DNA from: Mycolicibacterium brisbanense
GTDB taxonomy: Bacteria > Actinomycetota > Actinomycetes > Mycobacteriales > Mycobacteriaceae
Direction: 5' to 3'
DNA: 64,000 nucleotides
NCBI RefSeq assembly: GCF_001570425.1
Contig: NZ_BCSX01000004.1
Location: forward strand, 84,393-148,392
The notes under the pieces are model-generated. The model had not been told where the DNA came from and ran no database searches. It saw only the letters and a list, made by a program, of their open reading frames with translations. Shown piece after piece: positions 27,138 to 34,417 of the stretch; within the stretch, counting starts at the first letter, position 1, and the number at the start of each line of letters is the position of its first letter. A program made the position numbers and the translations under genes.

Positions 27138-28565
27138 CTAGTGGGACAGCCCGACCGTCGCCACCAACGGGCCCGGTCTGGGTTTCAGGACGACGCTGAA
27201 CACCAAGGCGACCGTACCGATGGCCATACAGACCCAGAACGCGTGCTGAAAGGTCGTATCGGTGCCGGACCCGACAATCGGTCCTGCCCAGGCGAATCCG
27301 AGTGACGCGCCGATGCCGTAGCTGGCGTTGGCGATGCCCGGCAAGGCGCCCGGCTCCTCGTCGGAGGCCTGGATGACGCCCAGCGAGCTCATCGCCGTCA
27401 ACAGCACGGCGTTGAACGCCAGCCCGTAGAGCACCATCAGTCCGATGAAGACGTTCTCCTGTTTGGCGAACACCGCCAGCAGGGCAGTAACGGCAACGGA
27501 GAGCACGATTCCCGCCCGCAGCACGGTGACGAACCCGATGCGGACCGCGAGTCTGCCGACGAACGGGCCGGCGATGACCTGGACGATCGACGCCGGCGTG
27601 AGGAACAGCAGTGCCGTCATGGTGGCGTTGTGGCCGAAGCCCGAGTCGGTGTCCTCGGCCAGCGTAGGAACCAGGAAGCCAGTGACCACCATGAAGGAAC
27701 CCATCACCAGGATGGTCACGATGATCAGCGGCCACGCCTCACGTGAGCGCATGTGTTTGATGGCCATCAGCGGGTGCGCCACCCGGCTGTCGACGACGAC
27801 GAGCGCAATCAGGGCGAGCACGGCGACGGCGATCCACATCAGCGCGGACCCCGAGGTCCAGCCCTGGTGACCGCCTGCGCCGAAGAACAGGTCGATGCCC
27901 GCCGCTGTCAATGAGATGAGCGCCGCACCCAACCAGTCCATCCGGCCCGTCGAACGGCTGCCGGGATCATCGGAAGGCACTGATTTCCAGGCGAATCCGA
28001 GCCCGAGCAGACCCACGACGAGGATCAGTACGAAGATCGACCGGAAGCCGAGATGATCGACCATCAGTCCGCCCAGAAGGGCGTCGCCGCCGGCCACGCC
28101 GCCGTTGATCGAGGAGATCACGCCGCAACACACGCCGAACATCGGGCCACTGAGTCGCTCACGCATGATGAGGAACGCCAGCCCGAAGGTGATGTTCGAC
28201 CCACCTTGCAAGGCGCGGCCCAGCACGAACAGCGGCAACGAGGTGGACACGATGCACAGCACCGTGCCGAGGCACAGCACGATCATGATGGCGAGCAGCA
28301 CGCGTTTGCGGCCGATGTAGTCGCTCCACCGGATCAGGACCACGTTGGCGATGGCCCCGGCGAGGTAGAAGTACGTCGACATCGCCACGAATGCATTGGG
28401 ACCCAGCTCGGCGGTGATGGCGTGGTAGGCCGGCGCCACCATGGTGGCGTTGAGCTGAAACGAGATCACCGACGCGACGAGCGCGGCAACCATGAACACG
28501 ATCTGGCGTTGCGAGAGCGCGGTGCCGCCCGCGTCGGGTGACGTGGCGACCGGGGGCTGGCTCAC
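27138..28565 (-). CDS. MFS transporter, 14-span DHA2-like
   Basis: 475-residue polytopic protein. TM1 shows Q-L-N-A-T-M-V-A-P-A-Y-H-A-I, loop 2-3 shows R-W-S-D-Y-I-G-R-K-R-V (motif A), and the length fits 14 spans. Probably an exporter of drugs or metabolites. The GTG start is 6 nt after TACGAT on the minus strand, suggesting its own leaderless promoter, although it lies only 37 nt downstream of the prolyl-hydroxylase-like gene and could also be read from that transcript. Confidence 0.88.
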   Translation of the reverse strand: MSQPPVATSPDAGGTALSQRQIVFMVAALVASVISFQLNATMVAPAYHAITAELGPNAFVAMSTYFYLAGAIANVVLIRWSDYIGRKRVLLAIMIVLCLGTVLCIVSTSLPLFVLGRALQGGSNITFGLAFLIMRERLSGPMFGVCCGVISSINGGVAGGDALLGGLMVDHLGFRSIFVLILVVGLLGLGFAWKSVPSDDPGSRSTGRMDWLGAALISLTAAGIDLFFGAGGHQGWTSGSALMWIAVAVLALIALVVVDSRVAHPLMAIKHMRSREAWPLIIVTILVMGSFMVVTGFLVPTLAEDTDSGFGHNATMTALLFLTPASIVQVIAGPFVGRLAVRIGFVTVLRAGIVLSVAVTALLAVFAKQENVFIGLMVLYGLAFNAVLLTAMSSLGVIQASDEEPGALPGIANASYGIGASLGFAWAGPIVGSGTDTTFQHAFWVCMAIGTVALVFSVVLKPRPGPLVATVGLSH

Positions 28566-28571
28566 GATCGC

Positions 28572-28577
28572 ATCGTA
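28572..28577 (-). promoter_or_regulatory. -10 box of leaderless MFS gene
   Basis: TACGAT on the minus strand, 6 nt before the GTG at 28565. No -35 evident. Confidence 0.45.
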
Positions 28578-28602
28578 GGTGCGGCGACCTGCGCATGTAG
28601 CG

Positions 28603-29211
28603 TTATTGACGCGCTCCGTGGTTCATCCTGGCCCATGTCGTCAGGGCGATCTTGCGGCCCTTGCGTACCTGCCGCGCCACATGGTCCATCGCGGGATCCG
28701 GAGATCCGTCTGGCGCCAGGTTCTTCCAGGCCAGCAGGCGACCCGCGCGGGCGGCCACACTGAGGTGAAGGTGCGGAAACCAGGTGCTTCCGCCTACGTC
28801 GGGCGAGTGCAGGTACAGCAGTACGGTGGTGGCGCGTTCACCGCCCGGCTCGGCCGCGAACAACCCCGCGTCGTGGTGGCGTTTGAAGCCTGTGCGGTAC
28901 CCGTAACGTAATGCCTGCCAGTATTCGAGGCGTGCCGCGTCGACGTCGAGCGCGGTGCACACCGCCGATTCCAGATCGGCCAGCCGTGGCCTCAACTCAT
29001 CGGGAAACCAGTACTGCGTGGTCGATTCGCTGGTCCGGCGCGACGACTGGAAGGATTTCAGATGGCCGGCCGGTGAGCGTGAGACCACCGAACTGCGCCG
29101 CCACAACGCAAACTCGAGTCCTTCGACGAACGCCGCACACTCCTGTGCGGTGAGGAAGTCGTCGTCCCACGCGATGCGGTCGTGCTCCAGGCGTTGCGCG
29201 AGCGTGGTCAT
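28603..29211 (-). CDS. Prolyl 4-hydroxylase-like 2-oxoglutarate/Fe(II) dioxygenase
   Basis: 202-residue soluble enzyme without signal peptide. The double-stranded beta-helix carries the iron triad H112-x-D114 (R-H-H-D-A-G) and H177 (P-A-M-D-H-V), and K187 ten residues after the distal His for the 2-oxoglutarate carboxylate, the same spacing as in prolyl 4-hydroxylases. The stretches A-T-T-V-L-L-Y-L, G-G-S-T-W-F-P, N-L-A-P-D-G-S-P-D-P and K-I-A-L-T-T-W-A-R also follow that family. The predicted reaction is hydroxylation of Pro in a protein. The ATG overlaps the upstream GT60-like gene by ATGA. Other 2OG oxygenase substrates remain possible. Confidence 0.88.
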   Translation of the reverse strand: MTTLAQRLEHDRIAWDDDFLTAQECAAFVEGLEFALWRRSSVVSRSPAGHLKSFQSSRRTSESTTQYWFPDELRPRLADLESAVCTALDVDAARLEYWQALRYGYRTGFKRHHDAGLFAAEPGGERATTVLLYLHSPDVGGSTWFPHLHLSVAARAGRLLAWKNLAPDGSPDPAMDHVARQVRKGRKIALTTWARMNHGARQ

Positions 29212-30095
29212 CGAAGGGCGACCAACGGTGTGAGAGTGTGGCTTTCGTACTCCGCGACAGTCCTTTCGGTGCCCAGGACGAGCACGTCGTCGATGTAGTC
29301 ACCGGCGAAGAACCGGCGCATCACCGACAGTGATCGCTCGTGCTGGCGGTGCCAGTCGGGATGGTCGTTCCAGTGCGGTATCCGGCCGGCCCGGTCGAAG
29401 CAATGCCAGCCCAGGATGCGGTGCGGGTGATACAGGTCGTACCCGTGGGTATACGCCCGGACGCTGGTCACCACCTCGTCACCGAAGAAGTAGATGCGGG
29501 GGCTGAAGCGGATATCGCGATTGAATTCGCCTGCGGTGAAGATGAAGTGCAGTGACACGAAGTCCGCGACGACGGGTTCGGTGAGGCTCGTCCACCACGG
29601 TATGGGTGTGCTGGCCAGCTTGGTGAGGATGCCACGGTCCCGGCCATAGGGGATGATCCGATACGGCCTTTTACGCCGCGCACCGGGTTCACGTTGGGGG
29701 TCGTAGGCCGGTAGATAGGCCGTCAGCAACGGTTTACGGACACCCTGCTCGTGCAGCTGCCGGTGCATCGCGATCGCCGAATCGTCCCAGCCACGGGCGA
29801 ACCGGTGGTGCGAGTCGATGATGAGGGTGTATTCCTCGTCCTGCCAACGTTGTTGGGCCATGGAGCGGGCCCAGTTGCAGCCCCGGCTGCGGTCGGCGTC
29901 GATGTCGACGATCTCGATCCCCGGCAGCTCCCACACCTCGGGTGGCAGCGACTCGTGCGCGGCGTGCTGCCAGATCACGCACGTACGCAACCGTTCCGGT
30001 GCCGCGGCCTTGCCGTACAGGTCCAGCAGCGTCTTGGGTAGTTCGGTGTCGCGATATGCGGGGATCTGCACGTAGATCCGGGGCAGCCCTGACAT
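29208..30095 (-). CDS. GT60-like (Skp1-type) GlcNAc transferase
   Basis: 295-residue soluble glycosyltransferase of the GlcNAc (Pfam PF11397/CAZy GT60) type. Recognised from I-Y-V-Q-I-P-A-Y-R-D-T-E-L-P-K-T-L at residues 7-23, R-L-R-T-C-V-I-W-Q (35-43), G-C-N-W-A-R-S-M-A and the metal/sugar motif I-I-D94-S-H96-H-R-F, followed by W-D-D. The founding member adds GlcNAc to hydroxyproline of cytosolic Skp1 in Dictyostelium. There is no signal peptide or membrane span. It sits 2 nt after the Pro-rich gene and overlaps the hydroxylase gene, so the three are one operon. Family assigned by motif memory. Confidence 0.85.
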   Translation of the reverse strand: MSGLPRIYVQIPAYRDTELPKTLLDLYGKAAAPERLRTCVIWQHAAHESLPPEVWELPGIEIVDIDADRSRGCNWARSMAQQRWQDEEYTLIIDSHHRFARGWDDSAIAMHRQLHEQGVRKPLLTAYLPAYDPQREPGARRKRPYRIIPYGRDRGILTKLASTPIPWWTSLTEPVVADFVSLHFIFTAGEFNRDIRFSPRIYFFGDEVVTSVRAYTHGYDLYHPHRILGWHCFDRAGRIPHWNDHPDWHRQHERSLSVMRRFFAGDYIDDVLVLGTERTVAEYESHTLTPLVALR

Positions 30096-30097
30096 GG

Positions 30098-30367
30098 TCA
30101 GCGCGCGTCGAGTCGTTTGTTGAGCGCGGCGACGTCCCGGCTGAGCTTGAGTAGCTGGCGCATCACCTCGTTGAGCGTGACCTCCTCCAAGACCTTGCAT
30201 GGATCCGGCGGAGGAGGCGGCGGTGTTCCGCCCGGGAGTCCTCCGTCGAGATCGTCCAGGACGTAGCGGCGCATGATCTCGATGAGCGTCTCGGGGCGCT
30301 CGGCGAGATTGATGATCGGCCCGTAAGTGGCGATCACGTGATCGATGACGTGCTGTTCGGAAGGCAT
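30098..30367 (-). CDS. Small Pro-rich protein, candidate modification substrate
   Basis: 89-residue acidic protein, not recognised. Residues 1-42 look helical (I-E-I-M-R-R-Y-V-L-D-D-L). The middle is a flexible linker G-G-L-P-G-G-T-P-P-P-P-P-P-D-P-C, with six consecutive prolines at 49-54 and a single Cys57. Residues 58-87 have heptad-like Leu/Val spacing suggesting a coiled coil. No signal peptide or membrane span, so cytosolic. It is the first gene of the operon with the GT60-like enzyme and the prolyl-hydroxylase-like enzyme. A leaderless -10 box and a palindrome lie just upstream. Being the substrate is inference from context. Confidence 0.75.
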   Translation of the reverse strand: MPSEQHVIDHVIATYGPIINLAERPETLIEIMRRYVLDDLDGGLPGGTPPPPPPDPCKVLEEVTLNEVMRQLLKLSRDVAALNKRLDAR

Positions 30368-30374
30368 GTGCGAA

Positions 30375-30380
30375 ACGCTA
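30375..30380 (-). promoter_or_regulatory. -10 box of the Pro-rich/GT60/hydroxylase operon
   Basis: TAGCGT on the minus strand, 7 nt before ATG 30367, no Shine-Dalgarno. Start of transcription would coincide with the ATG. The palindrome at 30404-30419 is centred about 44 nt upstream of that start. Confidence 0.5.
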
Positions 30381-30403
30381 GGCCGCCGAAAGCGCGCTGG
30401 ATT

Positions 30404-30419
30404 GAGTAGTGGACTACTC
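30404..30419. promoter_or_regulatory. Palindrome GAGTAGT-N2-ACTACTC, copy 1
   Basis: Perfect 7-nt arms around gg, overlapping the stop codon of the LLM oxidoreductase gene and lying just upstream of the Pro-rich operon promoter. The same 7-2-7 motif recurs at 36479-36494. Operator-like; the regulator is unknown. Confidence 0.55.
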
Positions 30420-31457
30420 GTTTGTGAGGTCGCGCAACTGCTCGATGAGCCTCACCCGGTCGGCGGTCGTCGCGGCGATCGGGACCACGTTGAGCACCGT
30501 GACACCAGATTCTCGGAAGGCCTGCACGCGTTCCTTGACGAACCCGGCGGGTCCGATCAGGGAGATGTCCCGGATAAGCTCGTCGGGAACGGCCTTGGCC
30601 GCGGCGTCCTTGTCACCGGCCAGGTACAGCTCCTGGATCCGATCAGCCTGTGCGCCATAGCCATAGCGGGTCGCCAGGCGGTGATAGAAATTCTTCTCCT
30701 TGGCGCCCATGCCGCCGATATACAGCGCCACATGGGGTTTGACGAATTCGCGCAGCGGCTCGACGTCGTCACCGATGGCCAGCACCGGGCTGGCGTAGAC
30801 CTCGAGCGGCCCTAGCGCGGGATCGCGTCTGGCCTGCCCGGTGGCCAGAGCGTCACCCCAGACCTCGCCGGCTTTCTCGGGCAGGTAGAAGATCGGCTGC
30901 CAACCCTCGGCGGCCTCGGCAGCCAGCTCGACATTCTTCGGCCCCAGAGCGGCGAGCAAGATCGGAATACGTTCGCGGACTGGATGATTGATGAGTTTCA
31001 AGGCCTTGCCCAGGCCCGTCCCGCGGTCAGCCGGGAGCGGAATGGTGTAGTGGTCACCAACGAACTCGAGAGCCTCTCGACGCCACACGCGGCGGCAGAT
31101 GTCGATGATCTCGCGGGTACGCGCGATCGGGGCGTCGTAGGGCACACCGTGGAAGCCTTCGATGACCTGCGGTCCAGAGGCGCCCAGGCCCAGGATGAAT
31201 CTGCCGTCGGACACGTAGTCCAATCCGGCGGCCGTCATCGCAGTCAGCGTGGGCGTGCGGGTGTAGATCTGCAGGATGCCCGAAGCCAGTTGAACCCGCT
31301 CGGTGCAGGCGGCCAGATAGCCGAGCGCGCTGACTGCGTCGAACGAATATGCCTCTGGCACAAAGATAATATCGATGCCGGCCCGTTCCAGGTCGGCGAC
31401 CTCGGCCGCGACGTCCTTGAATCCGCCTGCGTAGTTGATGCCCAAACCGATGCGCAT
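30414..31457 (-). CDS. LLM-class flavin/F420-dependent oxidoreductase
   Basis: 347-residue TIM-barrel enzyme beginning M-R-I-G-L-G-I-N-Y-A-G-G. Typical features are F-V-P-E-A-Y-S-F-D-A near strand 2, G-R-F-I-L-G-L-G-A-S-G-P-Q for the cofactor and I-L-L-A-A-L-G-P-K-N-V-E-L in the second half, all as in mycobacterial F420-dependent LLM proteins. It lies 26 nt after the SnoaL-like gene, and the pair is divergent from a PadR regulator, suggesting an inducible detoxification or catabolic function. Substrate unknown. Confidence 0.88.
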   Translation of the reverse strand: MRIGLGINYAGGFKDVAAEVADLERAGIDIIFVPEAYSFDAVSALGYLAACTERVQLASGILQIYTRTPTLTAMTAAGLDYVSDGRFILGLGASGPQVIEGFHGVPYDAPIARTREIIDICRRVWRREALEFVGDHYTIPLPADRGTGLGKALKLINHPVRERIPILLAALGPKNVELAAEAAEGWQPIFYLPEKAGEVWGDALATGQARRDPALGPLEVYASPVLAIGDDVEPLREFVKPHVALYIGGMGAKEKNFYHRLATRYGYGAQADRIQELYLAGDKDAAAKAVPDELIRDISLIGPAGFVKERVQAFRESGVTVLNVVPIAATTADRVRLIEQLRDLTNE

Positions 31458-31483
31458 GATGGGAGTCCTCCGTCTCGTCGCGG

Positions 31484-31894
31484 CTAGGCCTGCTTGGCGC
31501 TGATCTCGTCGAGGGCCTCGGCCTGGATGCGGCCGAACTGTGCCGCCATCGCCTCGGACAACGCCTGCGCGCCCGACAACGGCCGCACCATCACCATGAA
31601 GTCATCGATCAGGCCGTCGTCGTTCATGTGCAGGAAGTCGCATCCCGTGATCTTCTTACCGGCCACGTTCGCCTCGAACACCAGGGCATGATCCCGGCCG
31701 CCGGCGTCGGCGATCTCGCGGATGTAGTGGAAGTCCTCGAACACCCGCATGACCCCGCGCAGGATCGCGGCGGTGATCGGCTTGCCGGGGTAGGGCTTGA
31801 AGGCCACGGGACTGGTGAACACCACGTCGTCGGCCAGCAGGGCGGCCATGGCCTCTTCGTCGCGGGCTTCGACGGCCTGTCGGAACGGATGCAT
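31484..31894 (-). CDS. SnoaL/NTF2-like protein
   Basis: 136-residue NTF2-fold protein. The pattern F-R-Q-A-V-E-A-R-D-E-E-A-M-A-A-L-L-A-D-D-V-V-F-T-S-P and the end H-M-N-D-D-G-L-I-D-D-F-M-V-M-V-R-P are usual for SnoaL-like domains (ketosteroid-isomerase-like pocket). ATG 31894 is preceded by GAGG about 8 nt upstream; the open frame further 5' crosses the operator region and is not coding. Probably in one operon with the LLM enzyme and repressed by the divergent PadR protein. Confidence 0.82.
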   Translation of the reverse strand: MHPFRQAVEARDEEAMAALLADDVVFTSPVAFKPYPGKPITAAILRGVMRVFEDFHYIREIADAGGRDHALVFEANVAGKKITGCDFLHMNDDGLIDDFMVMVRPLSGAQALSEAMAAQFGRIQAEALDEISAKQA

Positions 31895-31968
31895 CCCACA
31901 CCTCACATAGTCAATTTGTTGAGTATTGGAGCCACGGTAACGGTGGATGGCCTCGCTGTCTAGAGGCC

Positions 31969-31992
31969 GAATAGTCAATTAGGTGACTATTC
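31969..31992. promoter_or_regulatory. Probable PadR operator
   Basis: GAATAGTCA-N6-TGACTATTC, perfect 9-nt arms, in the gap between the SnoaL-like gene and the PadR gene, just upstream of the PadR -10 box. A degenerate related element (atagtcaatttgttgagtat, 31907-31926) lies closer to the SnoaL-like gene. The position suits repression of both promoters. Confidence 0.6.
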
Positions 31993-31998
31993 ATGTTG

Positions 31999-32004
31999 TA
32001 CGAT
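31999..32004 (+). promoter_or_regulatory. -10 box of leaderless padR-like gene
   Basis: TACGAT, 7 nt before GTG 32012. The operator at 31969-31992 covers the place of the -35. Confidence 0.5.
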
Positions 32005-32011
32005 CCCCGGC

Positions 32012-32575
32012 GTGGCGCTTCGTGATGCGGTGCTCGCCGCCTTGCTCGACGGCGAATCGTCGGGCTACGACCTGGCCAAGGCGTTCGACGCCTCGGTGGC
32101 CAACTTCTGGATGGCCACGCCCCAGCAGCTCTACCGCGAGCTCGACCGGTTGGCCGAGGACGGACTGATCCAGGCCCGTGTGGTCCAGCAGGACAGGCGC
32201 CCGAACAAGCGGATGTACTCCCTGACCGACACTGGCCGCGCCGCATTGCGGCAGTTCACTGCCACGCCGCCCAAACCCTCGATGCTGCGCGACGAGCTAC
32301 TGGTCAAGGTGGCGGCGTTGGATGCCGGTGACGCCGCCGCGGTGCGCGACCTGGTTGCTGAATTCGCGCAACGCGCGACGGTGAAACTCGCTCGCTACGA
32401 ACGGGGCCGGGCGGTTCTGCTGGATGGGCGCACCGAGGAGCAGTACCTCAACGAGGCCGAGCGGGTGGGCCCCTACCTGACCCTGCTGCGGGGAATCTCG
32501 TTCGAGCAGGAGAACATTCGATGGGCCGAGCACACGGTGGCCGCCATCGAACGGAGAATCAACGCGCTCCGATAG
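32012..32575 (+). CDS. PadR-family transcriptional regulator
   Basis: 187 residues. The N-terminal winged helix is typical of PadR: A-V-L-A-A-L-L-D-G-E-S-S-G-Y-D-L-A-K-A-F, then Q-L-Y-R-E-L-D-R-L-A-E-D-G-L-I and Y-S-L-T-D-T-G-R-A-A-L. The C-terminal part (about 95-187) is helical for dimerisation, with R-Y-E-R-G-R and W-A-E-H-T-V-A-A-I-E-R-R. It lies divergent from the SnoaL/LLM pair with a 9-6-9 palindrome between, so it probably represses them and itself. Effector unknown. Confidence 0.92.
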   Translation: MALRDAVLAALLDGESSGYDLAKAFDASVANFWMATPQQLYRELDRLAEDGLIQARVVQQDRRPNKRMYSLTDTGRAALRQFTATPPKPSMLRDELLVKVAALDAGDAAAVRDLVAEFAQRATVKLARYERGRAVLLDGRTEEQYLNEAERVGPYLTLLRGISFEQENIRWAEHTVAAIERRINALR

Positions 32576-32771
32576 TGGGGCCCGCGGCGGCCAAATGTCC
32601 GCCTGACTTGCGAAAACTGGCTCTCTGCTGGCTGTTTCGTGCCTGCTGGCTGTGGACGCGGATCGAAAAAGTTGGGAAGTCTTGGAATAACCGCTGTGGG
32701 CCGTTGATTGCAATTGGTAAGACCCGCTCAACCCGGGCGGGGTTACCGGTGACCAAGTGGGGTGGTCAGAG

Positions 32772-33023
32772 GTGCAATTGAAGAACAATCAGAGACGGCT
32801 CAAGACCGTTTCGGCCGGCGTTGGGCTGGCCGCCGTGGTGGCGATGGGCGCTGTCGGGCTGCTCGCGAGCGGTGCGTCCGGCGGCCTGCAGATGCAGTCG
32901 CAACCCGAGATGACGACCGGCCAGACCGTCACTCAAACGACGGCCGAAAAGTCGCCTGCGACCTCGGTGGCGACACCGCCGTTCACCTTCACGACGCCGG
33001 AGGGTTTCGCGGTACCGCACTGA
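32772..33023 (+). CDS. Small exported protein, family A copy 2
   Basis: 83-residue protein with basic N-terminus (K-N-N-Q-R-R-L-K), a hydrophobic span (about 14-32, A-A-V-V-A-M-G-A-V-G-L-L) and a Thr/Pro-rich tail ending P-E-G-F-A-V-P-H. It is a paralogue of 4607-4849, with the shared motifs M-x-x-G-x-T-V-T-x-T-T, P-A-T-S-x-A-x-P and P-x-G-F-A. GTG 32772 was chosen by alignment with the paralogue; GTG 32757 is also in frame. The 196 nt before it show no other feature. Function unknown. Confidence 0.7.
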   Translation: MQLKNNQRRLKTVSAGVGLAAVVAMGAVGLLASGASGGLQMQSQPEMTTGQTVTQTTAEKSPATSVATPPFTFTTPEGFAVPH

Positions 33024-33042
33024 TCGTCGACTGACGGTGCTC

Positions 33043-33048
33043 TAGTGT
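33043..33048 (+). promoter_or_regulatory. -10 box of leaderless cadD-like gene
   Basis: TAGTGT, 7 nt before GTG 33056, no Shine-Dalgarno. Confidence 0.45.
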
Positions 33049-33055
33049 CGCGGCG

Positions 33056-33649
33056 GTGGAACTGGCACTTGTCGGCCAAGCTGCCGCGATGTTCGCGGTC
33101 ACCAATGTCGACGACATGGTGATGCTGACGGTCTTCTTCGGCAGGGCCGCAGGCAGACGGCCGGCAGTGACGCGTGTTGTCGCCGGTCAGTATCTGGGGT
33201 TCAGCGCGATCGTCGCCGTTTCGGTGCTCGGCGCACTGGGCGCGACGCTCCTGCCGGACGATGCCGTCCCGTACCTCGGACTGCTTCCGGTCGCCCTGGG
33301 CATCCGCGCGGGCTGGATGGCGTGGCGCTCACGACACGAGCCGGCCCACGACGTCGATCGCGACGACGGCGTCGGCCTACTTCACGTCGCTGTGGTGACC
33401 TTCGCCAACGGCGGAGACAACATCGGCGTCTACGTCCCGGTGTTCGCGGTCGCGGGCATCAGCAGCATCGTCGGCTACGTCGCGGTGTTCCTCGTCGGCG
33501 TCGCGATCTGGTGCGCTGCGGGCTACTACCTCGCAGGCAGGCCCGCCATCGCGACAGCGCTGTCGCGGTGGGGGCACATCGTCCTGCCCGTCATCCTCAT
33601 CGGCATCGGGCTACGGATCCTGGTCCAGGGCAACGCGTTCGGGTTGTGA
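33056..33649 (+). CDS. CadD-family cadmium/cation resistance transporter
   Basis: 197-residue membrane protein with about five spans. The start has F-A-V-T-N-V-D-D-M-V-M-L-T-V-F-F, the CadD hallmark, and the second half repeats it as F-A-N-G-G-D-N-I-G-V-Y-V-P-V-F, reflecting the LysE-like internal duplication. Staphylococcal CadD confers cadmium resistance by efflux; whether this one moves Cd, Mn or another cation is not visible. No metalloregulator gene is adjacent. Confidence 0.87.
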   Translation: MELALVGQAAAMFAVTNVDDMVMLTVFFGRAAGRRPAVTRVVAGQYLGFSAIVAVSVLGALGATLLPDDAVPYLGLLPVALGIRAGWMAWRSRHEPAHDVDRDDGVGLLHVAVVTFANGGDNIGVYVPVFAVAGISSIVGYVAVFLVGVAIWCAAGYYLAGRPAIATALSRWGHIVLPVILIGIGLRILVQGNAFGL

Positions 33650-33667
33650 CGTGCCGGATGGCAGCGG

Positions 33668-33940
33668 TCAGCAGCCCCAACCGCCGCCCCAGCCTGCGTA
33701 GCCGTAGCCAGGGTAGCCCCACGGCGGCGGCGGCGGAGGTGGCGGCGGACCCCAGTACCACGGTTGTCCCCAGCCCGGGCCCCAGCCGTGATGCCCCCAG
33801 CCCCAGCCCTGTACGAACGTCGTTGTCGACAGGTCCTGCGACGTGGGAGCGGCATGCCCGATACCGGCGCTCAGGCCGAGGGCGGCGATGCCCAACCCTC
33901 CGGCGATAGCGGCTTTGGCAAATGTTCGCTTGAGTTTCAT
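33668..33940 (-). CDS. Secreted Gly/Trp/Pro-rich small protein
   Basis: 90 residues. M-K-L-K-R-T-F-A-K-A-A followed by a hydrophobic Ala/Gly/Leu segment and a cleavage site near G-H-A-A-P (about residue 31-32) make a clear Sec signal peptide. The mature peptide is low complexity: G-W-G-W-G-H-H-G-W, then nine consecutive prolines, then W-G-Y-P-G-Y-G-Y-A-G-W and a final C. Small secreted proteins of this kind are common in mycobacteria; function unknown. Start ATG 33940 with GAGGTGG upstream; ATG 33961 is in frame. Confidence 0.75.
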   Translation of the reverse strand: MKLKRTFAKAAIAGGLGIAALGLSAGIGHAAPTSQDLSTTTFVQGWGWGHHGWGPGWGQPWYWGPPPPPPPPPWGYPGYGYAGWGGGWGC

Positions 33941-34177
33941 GGGTGGCGCCACCTCGTTCATAGCCAGTCCGACCCCGGCCAGGTCCTGCGCGATTGTTCG
34001 CACCTGGTCGCGGTAATGGAGCCTACTCTTCTCCGGTCCGGATTGACATCCCTGTCGGCGTGGCGACAATGAGCAAAACAAGTCGCGGACTTGTTGTTAC
34101 AGCAAACAATTGGCGCCGCCGGTTCTGGAACGAGGTCATCGTCACCCGAGTCGCGAGACCGCGACAACAATGCGACG

Positions 34178-34417
34178 ATGCGTTGCGTGGACGACGCAAA
34201 CACCGCCCAGGCCCGCGTTCTGCTGGCCGCGCTGTGGGAGCAGGTGAACGACACGTCATCGAAGCTCGAAGCAGCCGAACGCCGACTCGCCCGTGCGCAT
34301 GCCGGCGTCAGTTCGCACCACCGCCGCGCGGCCGCAGACCTACGCCACGAGCTGTACCACGAGCATCGATTGATCGATGAACTGCACCGCCGGTTCCCCG
34401 CTGCGAGGCGCGTCTAG
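34178..34417 (+). CDS. Small helical hypothetical protein
   Basis: 79 residues, charged and predicted helical throughout: A-A-L-W-E-Q-V-N-D-T-S-S-K-L-E-A-A-E-R-R-L-A-R, then R-R-A-A-A-D-L-R-H-E-L-Y-H-E-H-R-L-I-D-E-L-H-R-R-F. It resembles a short coiled-coil hairpin. ATG 34178 or GTG 34187 could start it; there is no good Shine-Dalgarno. It ends by overlapping the stop of the convergent peptidase gene by 4 nt. Not recognised. Confidence 0.5.
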   Translation: MRCVDDANTAQARVLLAALWEQVNDTSSKLEAAERRLARAHAGVSSHHRRAAADLRHELYHEHRLIDELHRRFPAARRV

